DNA from: Pantoea eucrina
GTDB lineage: Bacteria; Pseudomonadota; Gammaproteobacteria; Enterobacterales; Enterobacteriaceae
Length of the DNA stretch: 64,000 bases
Assembly: GCF_001691555.1 (NCBI RefSeq)
Contig: NZ_MAYN01000008.1
Location: 2,092,756 to 2,156,755, forward strand
Direction of reading: 5' to 3'
Part shown: positions 46,616-55,230 of the stretch, piece after piece
How positions within the stretch are numbered: the first letter of the stretch is position 1
How the letters are laid out: the number at the start of each line of letters is the position of its first letter
Notes under the pieces: generated by a model
Database searches by the model: none
What the model saw: the letters and a program-made list of their open reading frames with translations, nothing else
Told to the model about the DNA's origin: nothing
Made by a program: the position numbers and the translations under genes

Positions 46616-47347
46616 TCAGAGGCGTACGGTCGAGATAAACTGTTTCAGTTCGGCGGTCTGCGGCTGCGCAAACAGCGTTTTACTGCTGCCCTGCTCCCAT
46701 ACCCGCCCCTGATGCATAAATACCACCCGGTCGCCCACGTCGCGGGCAAAATTCATTTCATGCGTCACGAGGATCAGCGTCATCCCCTCTGCTGCCAGCT
46801 GTTCCAGTACCTTCAGCACCTCTCCCACCAGCTCCGGATCGAGTGCGGAGGTGATCTCATCGCAGAGCAGCACTTTTGGCTGCATCGCCAGCGCCCGGGC
46901 GATCGCCACACGCTGCTGCTGCCCCCCGGAGAGACTGGCCGGGTAGTAGTCCAGTCGCTCACCCAGCCCCACTTTTTCCAGCATCTTTGTTGCCAGCACC
47001 CGGCACTCTGCGGCGCTTTTTTTCAGCACCCGCCGTGGTGCCAGCATGACATTCTCCAGCGCGGTCATATGAGGAAAAAGATTGAAGTTCTGAAACACCA
47101 TGCCGACCGAGCGGCTGATTTCACGCGCCTGAGACTCACGATGCGTAATGGTCATGCCGCCCAGTTTAATGCTGCCCTCCTGGTAGCCCTCCAGCCCGTT
47201 CATGCAGCGCAGCAGCGTGCTTTTACCGGAGCCGCTGCGGCCGATAATGGAGATCACTTCGCCATTATCGATATCCAGATCAACCCCTTTCAGGACATGA
47301 TTTTCGCCGTAGTATTTCTGAACCTGATTAATGGTGATGAGCGGCAT
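46616..47347 (-). CDS. Amino-acid-type ABC transporter ATPase (hpx cluster)
   Basis: 243-residue ATP-binding subunit of the GlnQ/HisP class. Walker A GRSGSGKST, Q-loop VFQNFNLFP, signature LSGGQQQR, Walker B VLLCDEITSALD and switch His (VTHEM). Coupled with the permease (20-base overlap). The equivalent position in Klebsiella is hpxFGHI, whose exact ligand I do not know; an allantoate- or ureide-type substrate is inferred from context. Confidence 0.93.
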   Translation of the reverse strand: MPLITINQVQKYYGENHVLKGVDLDIDNGEVISIIGRSGSGKSTLLRCMNGLEGYQEGSIKLGGMTITHRESQAREISRSVGMVFQNFNLFPHMTALENVMLAPRRVLKKSAAECRVLATKMLEKVGLGERLDYYPASLSGGQQQRVAIARALAMQPKVLLCDEITSALDPELVGEVLKVLEQLAAEGMTLILVTHEMNFARDVGDRVVFMHQGRVWEQGSSKTLFAQPQTAELKQFISTVRL

Positions 47348-47984
47348 GGAATTTTTTCTCCAGGTACTGGCTGTAGCGCGACAGCGGGTAACACATCAGG
47401 AAGTAGCCAAGCGCCACCAGGCCAAACACTTTAAATGGCTGATAGGTGACGTTGTTTAAAATGGTGCCGGCTTTCGTCAGCTCGATAAAACCGATAATGG
47501 AGGCCAGCGCGGTGCCTTTGATCACCTGCACCGCAAAGCCCACCGTGGGCGCAATGCCGATGCGGATCGCCTGCGGCGCCACGACGCGGCAGAGCGTCTG
47601 ACCGAAGTTCAGGCCGAGACAGCGTGATGCCTCCCACTGACCTTTTGGCAGCGCGCGTATGCTGCCGTACCAGATATCCAGCAGAAAGGCGCTGGTATAA
47701 AAAGTCAGCGCCAGTGAGGCGGCGGTCCACGGCGCCACATCCACGCCAAACAGCCCGACGCCAAAAAAAGCGAGAAACAGCTGCATCAGCAGCGGTGTAC
47801 CCTGAAACAGCGCGGTATAGCCCTGAATCAGCCGCGTCAGCCATGGCTTTTTCAGCAGGCGCAGCAGCAGCAGCGGCAGTGTCACCAGCGTGCCGCCGGC
47901 GAAGGCCACCAGCGACAGCAGCAGCGTCCAGCGGGCTGCCAGCAGCAAATTGCGCAGAATGTCCCAGTCGGTAAATGTCGTCAT
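47328..47984 (-). CDS. ABC transporter permease (hpx cluster), second subunit
   Basis: 218 residues, HisM/GlnP-type permease with about five membrane helices and the EAA loop GQWEASRCLGLNFGQTLCRVVAPQAI contacting the ATPase. Start at 47984 (MTTFTDWDIL) overlapping the previous gene by four bases. Forms the channel with the other permease. Confidence 0.92.
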   Translation of the reverse strand: MTTFTDWDILRNLLLAARWTLLLSLVAFAGGTLVTLPLLLLRLLKKPWLTRLIQGYTALFQGTPLLMQLFLAFFGVGLFGVDVAPWTAASLALTFYTSAFLLDIWYGSIRALPKGQWEASRCLGLNFGQTLCRVVAPQAIRIGIAPTVGFAVQVIKGTALASIIGFIELTKAGTILNNVTYQPFKVFGLVALGYFLMCYPLSRYSQYLEKKFHAAHHH

Positions 47985-48649
47985 GCCGGCTCTACTCCAA
48001 ACCACTTACGCCCCAGCGCCAGCAGCAGCTGACGCATCGCAACTGACAACGCCAGATAGAGCAGCGTGGTCACCAGGTAGACTTCAAAACTCAGAAACGT
48101 GCGTGACTGAATCAGGTTGGCCGCAAAGGTCAGCTCCTCATAAGAGACCTGCGACACCACCGATGAGCCGAGCATAACGATGATGCACTGGCTGACCAGG
48201 GCCGGATAGATGCGCTGCAGCGAGGGCGGCAGCACCACGCGCACAAAAGTCTGCATCCGGCTTAAACCCAGCACGCGCCCCGCCTCCCACTGTCCTTTCG
48301 GCGTAACCTGGATCCCGGCGCGGATGATCTCTGTGCTGTAGGCGCCGAGATTAATCAGCATCGCCAGCAGCGCCGCTTCTCCGGCGGTGAGTTTTACCCC
48401 CAGGTTCGGCAGGCCAAACACGATAAAAAACAGCTGCACCACAAACGGCGTATTGCGGATCAGTTCCACATAGACACCCCAGAGGCGGCTGGCCCAGCCC
48501 GGCCTGCCGCTGCGCAGCGCTGCGCCGACGATCCCGAGGCTGACGCCACCCAGCGTAGCCACCACCGTAAGCTGCACGGTAACCCACAGCCCGGCCAGCA
48601 GTTCCGGCCAGTACGGCCAGAGTTCAGCAAAATTAAGCTGCGCCATCAT
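47981..48649 (-). CDS. ABC transporter permease (hpx cluster), first subunit
   Basis: 222 residues, polar amino acid permease family: FAELWPYWPELLAGLWVTVQ start, LIRNTPFVVQLFFIVFGLP and EAA loop EAGRVLGLSRMQTFVRVVLP. MMAQ gives two adjacent possible starts (48649 or 48646). Immediately follows the binding-protein gene with no gap. Confidence 0.92.
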   Translation of the reverse strand: MMAQLNFAELWPYWPELLAGLWVTVQLTVVATLGGVSLGIVGAALRSGRPGWASRLWGVYVELIRNTPFVVQLFFIVFGLPNLGVKLTAGEAALLAMLINLGAYSTEIIRAGIQVTPKGQWEAGRVLGLSRMQTFVRVVLPPSLQRIYPALVSQCIIVMLGSSVVSQVSYEELTFAANLIQSRTFLSFEVYLVTTLLYLALSVAMRQLLLALGRKWFGVEPA

Positions 48650-49435
48650 TCAGGCACCGAGCGAGGCAGGCAGCGGCGCTTTCAGCCACGCTTCCGAAAG
48701 CTTATTCAGCGTACCGTCCTTAATCCCCTGTTCAATCAGCGTATCCACTTCTGCTTTCAGCGCCGGCTCATTCTTCTTCAGGCCAATAAAGCAGGGAGAG
48801 TCTTTGAGCATAAACTGCGCCACCGGCGCTTTTGCCGCGTTCTGTCGGGTGATGGCCGCCACCACCAGATTGCCGGTTGCCACATACTGCACCTGGCCGG
48901 AGAGATAAGCAGAAAGCGTGGTGTTGTTATCTTCATAACGCTTCACCTGCGCATCTTTCGGCGCGGCTGCGCTCAGCACCATATCTTCTACGGCGCCGCG
49001 CGTAACGCCGATCGATTTGCCGCTCAGGGCGGCGGCATCCTTCAGCGCCTCACCTTTCGGCCCGAACACCCCGAGGAAAAAGGGCGCATAGGCGCGACTG
49101 AAAGCGATGACTTTTTCCCGTTCCGCATTTTTACCCATGCTGGAGATCACCAGATCGACTTTATCCGTCTGCAGATAAGGCACGCGGTTGGCACTGGAGA
49201 CCGGCACCAGCTGCAACTTCAGTTTCATCTGCTTAGCAAGGTAGCGCGCCATATCGATATCATATCCCTGCGGCTGCAGATCGGTGCCCACTGACCCAAA
49301 CGGCGGAAAATCCTGCGGCACCGCGACGCGGAGCACTCCGCGCTTTTGAATATCCTGCAGCTGATCGGCCTGCGCACTACCCGCCTGAACCAGTAAAAGC
49401 GCCGCACCCGCTACCGCCAGTAAAATATTTTTCAT
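48650..49435 (-). CDS. Periplasmic substrate-binding protein of the hpx ABC transporter
   Basis: 261 residues with a signal peptide (LLAVAGAALLLVQAGSAQA). Family 3 solute-binding protein: GVLRVAVPQDFPPFG, LQPQGYDIDMARYLAKQM, PYLQTDKVDLVISSMGKNAE, GKSIGVTRGAVEDM. First gene of an eight-gene unit (binding protein, two permeases, ATPase, hpxJ, hpxK, hpxQ, hpxT) with gaps of 24 bases or less or overlaps throughout. Start at 49435; a sigma-54 promoter lies about 40 bases before it. Ligand probably a purine-derived ureide, not proven. Confidence 0.92.
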   Translation of the reverse strand: MKNILLAVAGAALLLVQAGSAQADQLQDIQKRGVLRVAVPQDFPPFGSVGTDLQPQGYDIDMARYLAKQMKLKLQLVPVSSANRVPYLQTDKVDLVISSMGKNAEREKVIAFSRAYAPFFLGVFGPKGEALKDAAALSGKSIGVTRGAVEDMVLSAAAPKDAQVKRYEDNNTTLSAYLSGQVQYVATGNLVVAAITRQNAAKAPVAQFMLKDSPCFIGLKKNEPALKAEVDTLIEQGIKDGTLNKLSEAWLKAPLPASLGA

Positions 49436-49487
49436 TGTGCACCCCGGTGTGTTGAATATGAAACAAAAGATTCTTATCAACAGTGTG

Positions 49488-49504
49488 TGCAACTAATGTG
49501 CCAA
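49488..49504 (-). promoter_or_regulatory. Sigma-54 promoter of the ABC-hpxJKQT operon
   Basis: Minus strand TTGGCACATTAGTTGCA: TGGCACA-N4-TTGCA agrees with the RpoN consensus at every fixed position, with GG at -24 (49502-49501) and GC at -12. Transcription would begin near 49477, giving a leader of about 40 bases. Confidence 0.85.
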
Positions 49505-49591
49505 CCACAGCGGCGCGAAGGAACCGCTATACAACCGGTGCTGAACCCTTAACAGCAGAGATAAAACGGGTAAAACGCGATTCGTTTCAGA

Positions 49592-49624
49592 GAACCAAAA
49601 CGGTGCGACGCACTGTTTCAGTGC
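49592..49624 (-). promoter_or_regulatory. NtrC-like enhancer sites
   Basis: GCACTGTTTCAGTGC (49610-49624) is a perfect dyad with the NtrC spacing GCAC-N7-GTGC. GAACC-AAAAC-GGTGC (49592-49606) is one base from GCACC-N5-GGTGC. They lie about 115-145 bases upstream of the sigma-54 start, a usual enhancer position. Confidence 0.55.
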
Positions 49625-49627
49625 CCG

Positions 49628-50467
49628 TTATCGGTGTTCCAGCTCATCCAGATGCTGATAGAGATCGGCGATCTGATGAATACGCTGCCGTCCCTGCGCC
49701 AGGGTCTCATGCAGCAGCGCATTCGCCAGCAGATTCACCAGGCTCATGGCTGAAGCATAGCTGTCAAAGGCAGAAACGCTGTCCAGCGGCGCGCAGAGTT
49801 GCCAGCGTGCCACGCCCTGAATACCCTGCGCCTGCGGCTCCGAGAGCGCCAGCAGCGGAATATCGCGCTGCTGCAGCTGCTGCATCAGCGGACGCAGCAG
49901 GCGCGGACGTCGCCGGAACGCCATAACCACCACCATATCGTCCGGGGTAATATCTACCAGCTCTTCGCCCAGCGTCTGCCCCGGCTGCGGCAGCAGTACC
50001 ACATGAGCACGCGCCTGCAGCAGCTGCTGGCGCAGGTGCAGCGCCACCGGATACGCGTTACGCATACCGACGATAAAGACGCGTTTTGCGCTGCCCAGCG
50101 CGGCGATGACGTCACTTAGCTGCTGACTGTCGATACGGTTGATCCACTGCGTCAGGTTTGCCATCTCCTGCTTATAGTGGCGCGCCAGCAGCGTATTCCC
50201 CTGCACCGCGTCGCGGTTATCAGTGAGTGGCATTCCGCTCTGCCGCAGGGTACGCAGCTCATCGCGCATATCTTTATATTTTTCATAGCCAAGACGCCGG
50301 AACAGCCGGCTTACCGTTGCCTTGGAGACGCCGCTGAGCCGCGCCAGCTCGGCACTGTTGTAGCTGATCAGATCATCAAAATGATCAAATACAAAGTCAG
50401 CAATGCGCTGCTCCTGAGGCGACAGCTGAGCGTACTGGCTGCGCAAGCGTTCATCGAGTTGTTTCAT
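49628..50467 (-). CDS. hpxU: MurR/RpiR-family regulator of oxalurate/purine genes
   Basis: 279 residues. N-terminal helix-turn-helix of the RpiR type (LSPQEQRIADFVFDHFDDLI, AELARLSGVSKATVSRLFRR) and a C-terminal SIS domain (about 120-260; RVFIVGMRNAYPVALHLRQQ) that probably binds a pathway ligand. Start at 50467 (MKQLDERLRSQ) with AGGA upstream; the much longer frame runs through the promoter of hpxW. Divergent from hpxWXYZ and upstream of the ABC operon. The name follows recalled hpx nomenclature. Confidence 0.85.
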   Translation of the reverse strand: MKQLDERLRSQYAQLSPQEQRIADFVFDHFDDLISYNSAELARLSGVSKATVSRLFRRLGYEKYKDMRDELRTLRQSGMPLTDNRDAVQGNTLLARHYKQEMANLTQWINRIDSQQLSDVIAALGSAKRVFIVGMRNAYPVALHLRQQLLQARAHVVLLPQPGQTLGEELVDITPDDMVVVMAFRRRPRLLRPLMQQLQQRDIPLLALSEPQAQGIQGVARWQLCAPLDSVSAFDSYASAMSLVNLLANALLHETLAQGRQRIHQIADLYQHLDELEHR

Positions 50468-50539
50468 GCGTTGTCCTGTAACTTTCGTTTCACCCTGCTC
50501 TAGCATAAATCGATCCAGCGCCTGCCGACAGAAAAAGTG

Positions 50540-50555
50540 GAACAGCTCTTGCTTA
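50540..50555 (+). promoter_or_regulatory. Sigma-54 promoter of hpxWXYZ
   Basis: TGGAACAGCTCTTGCT matches TGGCAC-N5-TTGCW with one change (A for C) and keeps GG/GC at the -24/-12 spacing. The leader of about 73 bases contains a hairpin (GTCGCGCAGC/GCTGC-TGCGAC at 50574-50601). Confidence 0.72.
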
Positions 50556-50638
50556 GGTTTCAGCAGGGAATGTTGTCGCGCAGCGGGTTTTGCTGCTGCG
50601 ACGGATTCAGGTGAGCAGAATATCAGCTGAGAGCACTT

Positions 50639-52225
50639 ATGATTCAGAGCAACATGGCCCCGCAGGGCATGGTCGTCACCCCTCATCATCTGGCGAGTGA
50701 AAGCGCTCTCGCCGTGCTGCGCGACGGCGGAAGCGCACTCGAAGCGATGGTGGCCGCTGCCGCAACCATTGCGGTGGTCTATCCGCATATGAACGGGCTG
50801 GGCGGCGACGGCTTCTGGCTGGTGGTGCCGCCGGAGGGAGAACCCATAGCGATTGATGCCAGCGGCGCAGCTGGCTCGCTGGCGTCAGTGAGTTTTTATC
50901 AGGGCCGGCAGACGATCCCGCATCGCGGACCGGAAGCGGCGCTGACCGTGGCCGGCACCGTCAGCGGCTGGCAGGAGGCGCTGACGGTGTCACAGGAGCT
51001 GGGCAATGCGCCGCTGCCGCTGCACCGCCTGCTGCGCGATGCCATCCGGTATGCCGCCGACGGCATACCGGTTACCGCCTCGCAGGCCGCTGCCACCGCT
51101 GCAAAAGCGCCTGAGCTGCAGCATCAGCCCGGCTTTGCCGCCACGTTTATGCCGGAGGGCCGGCCACCACAGCCGGGCAGCCGCTTTACCCAGCCCGCAC
51201 TGGCGGCCACGCTCAGCCAGCTGAGTGAAGAGGGGCTGGAGAGCTTTTATCGCGGCCGGCTGGCGCAGACGCTGGCTGATGATATGCACACGCTGGGTAT
51301 GCCGGTCACGCTTACCGATCTGCAGCAGCATCGTGCCCGGCGCTGTACTCCGCTTCACCTGGCGCACAGCGAAGGCGATATCTGGAATATGACGCCGCCG
51401 ACGCAGGGGCTGGTGTCGCTGGCGATCCTCGGGATTACCGATCGCCTGAACATGGCGCAGGCTGATGAAGCCCAGACGCTGCACCGGATTGTGGAGGCCA
51501 CCAAACAGGCGTTCAGCCTGCGTGACCAGCACATCACCGATCCGCGCCACAGTGATACCGACGTGCAGGCGCTGCTTGATACCAGACATCTTGCCAGCCT
51601 TGCGGCCAATATTGATGACCACCGCGCCGCGCCGTGGGGCACCGGCCGTGGCCCGGGCGATACCGTCTGGATGGGCGCCATCGACAGCAGCGGGCTGGCA
51701 GTCTCGTTTATTCAGAGTATCTATCATGAATTTGGCAGTGGCGTGGTGCTGCCTGGCAGCGGGATCACCTGGCAGAATCGCGGCGCGGCGTTCAGCCTGC
51801 AGCCCGATTACCTGCTGGCCCTGCTGCCGGGCAAGCAGCCGTTTCACACGCTTAATCCTGCCGCCGCCCGCCTGAAGGATGGCCGGGTCATGGTGTATGG
51901 ATCAATGGGGGGAGATGGTCAGCCGCAGACGCAGGCGGCCATTTTTACCCGTCACGTCATTCAGGGAATGCCGCTGCAGCAGGCGGTCAGCGCGCCGCGC
52001 TGGCTGCTGGGCCGCACCTGGGGCGAAGCCTCTGATTCACTCAAACTGGAAGCGCGCGTGGCGCCGGAAACGGTGGCCCGGCTGCGTCTGCTGGGCCATC
52101 AGGTGGAGCTGCTCTCTGACTTCAGTGAAGTAGTGGGCCATGCGGGCGCCGTGGTGCGCCACACCAGCGGCATGCTGGAAGGCGCTTTCGATCCGCGCAG
52201 CAACGGCAGCGCAGCCGGTTTTTAA
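50639..52225 (+). CDS. hpxW: Oxamate amidohydrolase (gamma-glutamyltransferase fold)
   Basis: Ntn-hydrolase that converts oxamate to oxalate and ammonia. 528 residues without a signal peptide, unlike periplasmic Ggt. Self-processing nucleophile Thr in GRGPGDTVWMGAID (about residue 342); MNGLGGDGFWLVV at the N-terminus and YGSMGGDGQPQTQAAIFTRH near the end are also diagnostic. First of a four-gene operon hpxWXYZ. Ordinary Ggt is the main alternative; the neighbours decide against it. Confidence 0.9.
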   Translation: MIQSNMAPQGMVVTPHHLASESALAVLRDGGSALEAMVAAAATIAVVYPHMNGLGGDGFWLVVPPEGEPIAIDASGAAGSLASVSFYQGRQTIPHRGPEAALTVAGTVSGWQEALTVSQELGNAPLPLHRLLRDAIRYAADGIPVTASQAAATAAKAPELQHQPGFAATFMPEGRPPQPGSRFTQPALAATLSQLSEEGLESFYRGRLAQTLADDMHTLGMPVTLTDLQQHRARRCTPLHLAHSEGDIWNMTPPTQGLVSLAILGITDRLNMAQADEAQTLHRIVEATKQAFSLRDQHITDPRHSDTDVQALLDTRHLASLAANIDDHRAAPWGTGRGPGDTVWMGAIDSSGLAVSFIQSIYHEFGSGVVLPGSGITWQNRGAAFSLQPDYLLALLPGKQPFHTLNPAAARLKDGRVMVYGSMGGDGQPQTQAAIFTRHVIQGMPLQQAVSAPRWLLGRTWGEASDSLKLEARVAPETVARLRLLGHQVELLSDFSEVVGHAGAVVRHTSGMLEGAFDPRSNGSAAGF

Positions 52226-52237
52226 CAGGAGATACTG

Positions 52238-52429
52238 ATGACTGAACCCGCAGAGTGGGCGAATTATGTTGCTCAGATGGAGCAGATCCTGGCACTGGAT
52301 CTGAATGACGCACGCCGTGGCGAGCTGCAGCTGCAGCTTAGCCGGATCGCTGCTATGGCCGCACCGCTGATGGCGCTGTCGCTGGACGATCGTCTGGAAG
52401 TCGCCGGGGTATTTCAGCCATGCGCCTGA
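52238..52429 (+). CDS. hpxX: Oxalurate catabolism protein HpxX (DUF4089)
   Basis: 63-residue helical protein ([39 protein letters not shown]). The family pairs with AtzE-type amidases, as AtzG does in a GatC-like way. Sits 12 bases after hpxW and overlaps hpxY by 10 bases, which fits a structural partner made in equal amount. Confidence 0.88.
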   Translation: MTEPAEWANYVAQMEQILALDLNDARRGELQLQLSRIAAMAAPLMALSLDDRLEVAGVFQPCA

Positions 52430-53817
52430 CGTCCTTATCGATCGCAGCGCTGCAGCGTGCGCTGCAGCAGGGCGAGATCGCCGCCGCTGAGATTGCCCGC
52501 CATACGCTGGCGGCGATTAAGCAGCATAATCCGGCGCTTAACGCCTGGACGGCGATCACCGGGCAGCGCATGCTGCGCGAAGCTGAAGAGCTTGACCGCC
52601 AGCGCCTGCGCGGCGAAACGCTGCCGCCGCTGGCGGGTATTCCTTATGCCGTAAAAAATCTGTTTGATGTAGCCGGCCATACCACGCTGGCCGGCGCCAG
52701 CCTGTTCAGCACGCGTGCGGCGGCGCGTACAGACGCCTGGGCGGTCAACCGGATGCGCGAATCGGGCGCGCTGCTCTCCGGTATGCTGAATATGGATGCC
52801 TACGCCTATGGCTTTACCACTGAAAACAGCCACTACGGCGCCACCTGCAACCCGCGCGATGTTACGCGTATCGCCGGTGGTTCATCCGGTGGATCCGCCG
52901 CTGCGGTGGCCGCAGGACTGGTGCACTTTTCGCTCGGCAGCGATACCAACGGCTCTATCCGCGTACCGGCATCGCTGTGCGGGATCTTCGGCCTCAAGCC
53001 CACCTTTGGTCGCCTGTCGCGCAGCGGTACGCAGCCGTTTGTCGCCAGTCTCGATCATATCGGCCCGTTTGCCCGCTCGGTTGAGGATCTCAGCCTGGTG
53101 TATGATGCGCTGCAGGGCCGCGACGCCGGGGATGCGTTTCAGCTGACGCGACCGCCGGAGCCGGTCAGCGATCGCCTGCAGGCCGGCAGCGACGGGCTGC
53201 GCTGCGCTGCGCTGGGCGGTTTTTTTACCACCTGGTGTGACGATGAGGCGCGCAGCGCGGTGGCACGCGTGGCGCGGGCGCTGCAGGCAGAAGAAGAGGT
53301 TGTCATGCCGCAGGCTGAGCTGGCGCGCGCCGCCGCATTTATCATCACGGCAGTGGAAGGCGGCAGTCATTATCTGCCCGCCCTGCGCAGCCAGCCGGAG
53401 CAGTTTGAACCTCACTCGCGTGAGCGCCTGCTGGCCGGCGCAATGCTGCCTGCTGCCTGGTACGCGCAGGCACAGCGCTTTCGCCGCGGCTTTCAGCAGC
53501 AGGTGCTGTCGCTGTTTACGCATTATGATGTGCTGCTGGCACCCGCCACGCCCTGCAGCGCCACGCTGATTGGCCAGCAAAACATCACGCTCAACGGTGA
53601 GTCGCTCTCTGCCCGCGCCACTATGGGTATGCTGACCCAGCCCCTCTCGTTTGCCGGTCTGCCGGTCTGCAGCGTGCCGATGGAGACGGCCGGGGGCCTG
53701 CCAATTGGCGTGCAGCTGATTGCCGCGCCGGGCAATGAACACCTGGCGCTGCGCGCCGCCTGGGCGCTGCAGCAGCAGGGCCTGACGTACGATCAACCGA
53801 CTCTGATGGATAGTTAA
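52420..53817 (+). CDS. hpxY: AtzE-family amidohydrolase (oxalurate)
   Basis: 465-residue amidase-signature enzyme. Catalytic Lys in [12 protein letters not shown], cis-Ser and Ser nucleophile in [15 protein letters not shown], substrate region [22 protein letters not shown]. Probably deamidates or decarbamoylates oxalurate together with HpxX, feeding HpxW; the exact chemistry is inferred. Two bases separate it from hpxZ. Confidence 0.9.
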   Translation: MRLTSLSIAALQRALQQGEIAAAEIARHTLAAIKQHNPALNAWTAITGQRMLREAEELDRQRLRGETLPPLAGIPYAVKNLFDVAGHTTLAGASLFSTRAAARTDAWAVNRMRESGALLSGMLNMDAYAYGFTTENSHYGATCNPRDVTRIAGGSSGGSAAAVAAGLVHFSLGSDTNGSIRVPASLCGIFGLKPTFGRLSRSGTQPFVASLDHIGPFARSVEDLSLVYDALQGRDAGDAFQLTRPPEPVSDRLQAGSDGLRCAALGGFFTTWCDDEARSAVARVARALQAEEEVVMPQAELARAAAFIITAVEGGSHYLPALRSQPEQFEPHSRERLLAGAMLPAAWYAQAQRFRRGFQQQVLSLFTHYDVLLAPATPCSATLIGQQNITLNGESLSARATMGMLTQPLSFAGLPVCSVPMETAGGLPIGVQLIAAPGNEHLALRAAWALQQQGLTYDQPTLMDS

Positions 53818-53819
53818 TA

Positions 53820-54206
53820 ATGACAATAGACAGGATTAATGACCCGGATACCGTTGCCGCCGTGACCGCTGCGTTTTATCGCTATGAGCTGGCGCTGACG
53901 GGCAATGATACCGCAACGCTGGATGCGCTGTTCTGGCACGACGCACGTACCGTCCGGCTGGGTGCGGATGAAAATCTGTATGGTATTGAGGCCATACGCG
54001 CTTTTCGCGCAGCCCGTCCGGCGGCCGGACTGGATCGTACGCTGCGCAATACGGTGATCACCACCTTTGGCGATGATTACGCAGTGTGCAGCACCGAATT
54101 TACCCGCGAAGGTACAGCGCGTATCGGGCGGCAGCAGCAGACGTGGGTACGGCTGCCGCAGGGGTGGCGCATTGTGGCCGCGCAGGTCAGCCTGATGAGT
54201 GAGTAA
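53820..54206 (+). CDS. hpxZ: Oxalurate catabolism protein HpxZ (SnoaL/AtzH-like)
   Basis: 128-residue cone-fold protein of the NTF2-like type: YRYELALTGNDTATLDALFW, GIEAIRAFRAARP, RTLRNTVITTFGDDYAVCST, GRQQQTWVRLPQGWRIVAAQ. AtzH-like members help the amidase pathway, perhaps by hydrolysing a carboxylated nitrogen intermediate. Last gene of hpxWXYZ. Confidence 0.88.
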   Translation: MTIDRINDPDTVAAVTAAFYRYELALTGNDTATLDALFWHDARTVRLGADENLYGIEAIRAFRAARPAAGLDRTLRNTVITTFGDDYAVCSTEFTREGTARIGRQQQTWVRLPQGWRIVAAQVSLMSE

Positions 54207-54213
54207 GCACCTC

Positions 54214-54238
54214 CGCCCTTACCCCTGCGGTGAGGGCG
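54214..54238. terminator. Hairpin between convergent hpxZ and puuE
   Basis: CGCCCTTACC/GGTGAGGGCG, ten-base arms with one mismatch and a five-base loop. No T run; the position suggests a shared terminator. Confidence 0.45.
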
Positions 54239-54241
54239 TCA

Positions 54242-55195
54242 TCACGGCGCGGGATGTACCGCCATCCAGTGATCGGCAATCTGCTGGCGGGTACAGATCC
54301 ACACCCTCTCATGCTGCTGAATGTGGTCAAGAAAACGCTGCAGCGCGCGGAATTTTCCCGGACGCCCCAGCAGACGGCAGTGCATGCCGACCGACATCAT
54401 TTTCGGGGCGCTCTCTCCCTCTTCATACAGCACATCAAAGGTATCACGCAGGTAGCTGAAGAAGTGTTCCGCGGTGTTGAACCCCTGCGCCGTGGCAAAA
54501 CGCATGTCGTTGCACTCCAGCGTGTAGGGGATGATCAGATGCGGTTTGACCGTGCCATCCTGCCGTGTGACCTGGGTCCAGAACGGCAGATCGTCGCCGT
54601 AATAGTCGCTGTCATAGCTGAAGCTGCCCTGCTCCACCACCAGCCGGCGGGTGTTCGGACTATCCCGCCCGGTGTACCAGCCCGTCGGCGTTTTGCCAAA
54701 CAGCTCTGTCAGCACGTCAACCGCCTGCTGCATATGCTGACGTTCAGTTTTTGCATCCATTCCCTGATAGTGGATCCAGCGCCAGCCGTGGCTGACCACG
54801 TCATAATCTGCTGCTTTGATCGCGGCGACTATTTCCGGATGCCGCGCCAGCGCCATCGCCACGCCAAATACCGTCAGCGGCAGACCGCGCTTCTGAAACT
54901 CATGATGAATGCGCCAGAAACCGGCACGCGATCCATACTCATACAGAGAATCCATCGACATGTGGCGATCGGCGTAGCTGGCTGCGCCAATGATATCGGA
55001 CAGGAACTGCTCCGAACCGGCATCGCCGTGCAGCACGTTGTTCTCTGCGCCCTCTTCATAATTGAGTACAAACTGTACCGCGACCCGGGCGTTATCGGGC
55101 CACTGCGCATGCGGCGGCTGGCCGCCATAGCCGATCAGATCGCGCGGATAATTTTTGTTAAAGCTGTACTCTTTCTTTTCAGATGCGTCATTCAT
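54242..55195 (-). CDS. puuE: Allantoinase, PuuE type
   Basis: Hydrolyses allantoin to allantoate. 317 residues of the polysaccharide-deacetylase (NodB) fold rather than the usual cyclic amidohydrolase type: YPRDLIGYGGQPPHAQWP, VLNYEEGAENNVLHGD, DVVSHGWRWIHYQG (metal His), GWYTGRDSPNTRRLV, PKMMSVGMHCRLLGRPGK. Equivalent to hpxB of Klebsiella. Third gene of the hpxS-hpxA-puuE unit, 35 bases after hpxA. Confidence 0.93.
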   Translation of the reverse strand: MNDASEKKEYSFNKNYPRDLIGYGGQPPHAQWPDNARVAVQFVLNYEEGAENNVLHGDAGSEQFLSDIIGAASYADRHMSMDSLYEYGSRAGFWRIHHEFQKRGLPLTVFGVAMALARHPEIVAAIKAADYDVVSHGWRWIHYQGMDAKTERQHMQQAVDVLTELFGKTPTGWYTGRDSPNTRRLVVEQGSFSYDSDYYGDDLPFWTQVTRQDGTVKPHLIIPYTLECNDMRFATAQGFNTAEHFFSYLRDTFDVLYEEGESAPKMMSVGMHCRLLGRPGKFRALQRFLDHIQQHERVWICTRQQIADHWMAVHPAP

Positions 55196-55230
55196 TCAGT
55201 CAGTTCCTGTTGTCACACCTCAGCCAGACC

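Noticed and set aside
50990..51847. 285-codon frame antisense to hpxW
   Set aside because: Shadow of a GC-rich gene whose own frame carries conserved motifs throughout.
52882..53826. 314-codon frame antisense to hpxY
   Set aside because: Same reason: hpxY has the complete amidase signature in the other frame.
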